Below, one piece after another: positions 21,642 to 22,331 of a DNA stretch of 22,331 nucleotides. The translations under genes were made by a program, and so were the position numbers. The notes below the pieces were generated by a model. It worked only from the letters and a program-made list of their open reading frames with translations. It made no database searches and was not told the DNA's origin. How positions within the stretch are numbered: position 1 is the first letter of the stretch; every line of letters begins with the position of its first letter. Source of the stretch: CAYVWB01 sp964455395 (lineage in GTDB: Bacteria; Desulfobacterota; Desulfovibrionia; Desulfovibrionales; Desulfovibrionaceae); NCBI GenBank assembly GCA_964455395.1, contig CAYVWB010000071.1, positions 1 to 22,331 on the forward strand, read 5' to 3'.

Positions 21642-22331
21642 ATGCGTCGTCACAGCGCCGTCCCACGCATTCCACGCATCCCACGCATCCCACGAACAGG
21701 CCCGGCGCGGGTCCTCATGGTGCTGGTCGCGTGCGGCTCACTGATCTGCCTCACGTGCCCCCTGGCGCCACACGTCCCCGAGGGGCGGGGCCTGGCGCCG
21801 GATCACGCCTTGCTCGGCCTCGCAGGGGCGCAACCGCGGCCGCTCTTCCAGGGAGCCCAGCAGCGACGCCCCATGCCGCCGCGACCGACCCAGACGGCGC
21901 CATCGCAAGCCGTCTCCTCGCCGCAGCACGCCCCGCCGCAGGCCGCGCCGGCGCCTCAAGCCATTCGGCAAAGGCCGGTCGGGGTCGGCCCGCCGCCTCC
22001 CCGCGAGATCGCACCCGAAACGCAACCGCACGTCATCACACAGACGCAGGCGCACCACGGGGTTGCACCCGAGCAGCCACGCGACGAACCGCCCGACGCC
22101 GCGCCAGGATACACGCCGCCTCGGGTTCAGCAACAGCAGTCTGCTACGTCCTCTTCATATGAAGGGCCCATGCGACGCGGGGATGGCCGGTCGACTGCGA
22201 GCACGAGTTCCGCGCCGGACCAGTCGCCGCGGCCGGGGTCCCGCGACGAGTGCATCATCCGCTTCAACCAGTGCGTGAACCGCTGCAACCATGCGCAGAC
22301 GCTGGTCAACAACCCGCCCCGTTTCAACCAG
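21642..22331 (+). CDS. Exported Cys-hairpin protein C, long linker, 3' end beyond window
   Basis: 230 codons from the ATG at 21642, open to the edge. AAGGAG lies 7 nt upstream. The N-terminus has a basic tract of repeated PRI units (residues 8-18) before a hydrophobic segment (about 24-43); LVAC at 28-31 fits a lipobox, so it may be a lipoprotein. A linker of about 160 residues rich in Pro, Gln and Ala has no clear domain and lacks the CPxG motif of proteins A and B. The end starts the same six-Cys module: C204-x6-C211-x3-C215 and then VNNPPRFNQ, which aligns with INNPAVFNQC of protein B. The window ends just before the codon expected to encode the fourth Cys. Third tandem member; function unknown. 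Confidence 0.72.
   Translation, partial: MRRHSAVPRIPRIPRIPRTGPARVLMVLVACGSLICLTCPLAPHVPEGRGLAPDHALLGLAGAQPRPLFQGAQQRRPMPPRPTQTAPSQAVSSPQHAPPQAAPAPQAIRQRPVGVGPPPPREIAPETQPHVITQTQAHHGVAPEQPRDEPPDAAPGYTPPRVQQQQSATSSSYEGPMRRGDGRSTASTSSAPDQSPRPGSRDECIIRFNQCVNRCNHAQTLVNNPPRFNQ
21662..21694 (+). repeat. 9-bp coding repeat, 3 copies plus a partial
   Basis: CCCACGCAT or TCCACGCAT at 21662-21670, 21671-21679 and 21680-21688, then CCCACG. It encodes the PRI repeats at the N-terminus of protein C. Confidence 0.8.

Overview
The window is about 22.3 kb of GC-rich bacterial DNA. Gene content points to a sulfate-reducing deltaproteobacterium of the Desulfovibrionaceae type: an NfnAB-like pair annotated in that group as 'sulfide/dihydroorotate dehydrogenase-like' plus 'NADPH-dependent glutamate synthase', a PIN-PhoH ATPase, a LexA/CI-like S24 repressor and a large hybrid histidine kinase. 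This placement is inference; no rRNA, tRNA or CRISPR was found.

Left part (1-3409): a large minus-strand membrane protein, cut by the left edge, joins two extracytoplasmic sensor modules to an MFS transporter fold. It is divergent from an RsbW-like HATPase (anti-sigma/partner-switch type), which converges on an exported histidine phosphatase.

Small-gene and regulatory zone (3598-7752): a minus-strand operon of three small unknown genes, the last with two zinc-knuckle-like motifs, starts in an AT-rich island. Next to it is a strong plus-strand intrinsic terminator with no convincing gene in front of it. Then come a divergent S24 repressor and excisionase-like HTH pair, an unknown two-TM protein with a conserved extracytoplasmic domain, and an operator-like palindrome ahead of fetB.

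Signalling block (7753-13098, plus strand): an orphan FetB-type permease, a periplasmic branched-chain-amino-acid-type binding protein, and a 1055-residue hybrid kinase (HAMP-PAS-HisKA-HATPase-REC-HPt) 2 nt downstream. The binding protein probably presents a ligand to the kinase.

Metabolic block (13240-17496, minus strand): a PIN-PhoH protein with a clear intrinsic terminator, then nfnA-nfnB with an 11-nt overlap and a good sigma70-type promoter. On the plus strand follow an unknown cysteine-free protein and a long class II aldolase.

Right end (20196-22331): three consecutive plus-strand genes encode exported Cys-rich proteins sharing a mirror-symmetric cysteine signature, C-x6-C-x3-C-x15-C-x3-C-x6-C, at the C-terminus, with linkers that lengthen from gene to gene. 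I do not recognise this family; it is the most interesting item in the window. The middle gene contains a 10-N assembly gap that looks like an unmerged contig overlap, and the third gene runs off the window exactly where its fourth signature cysteine is expected.
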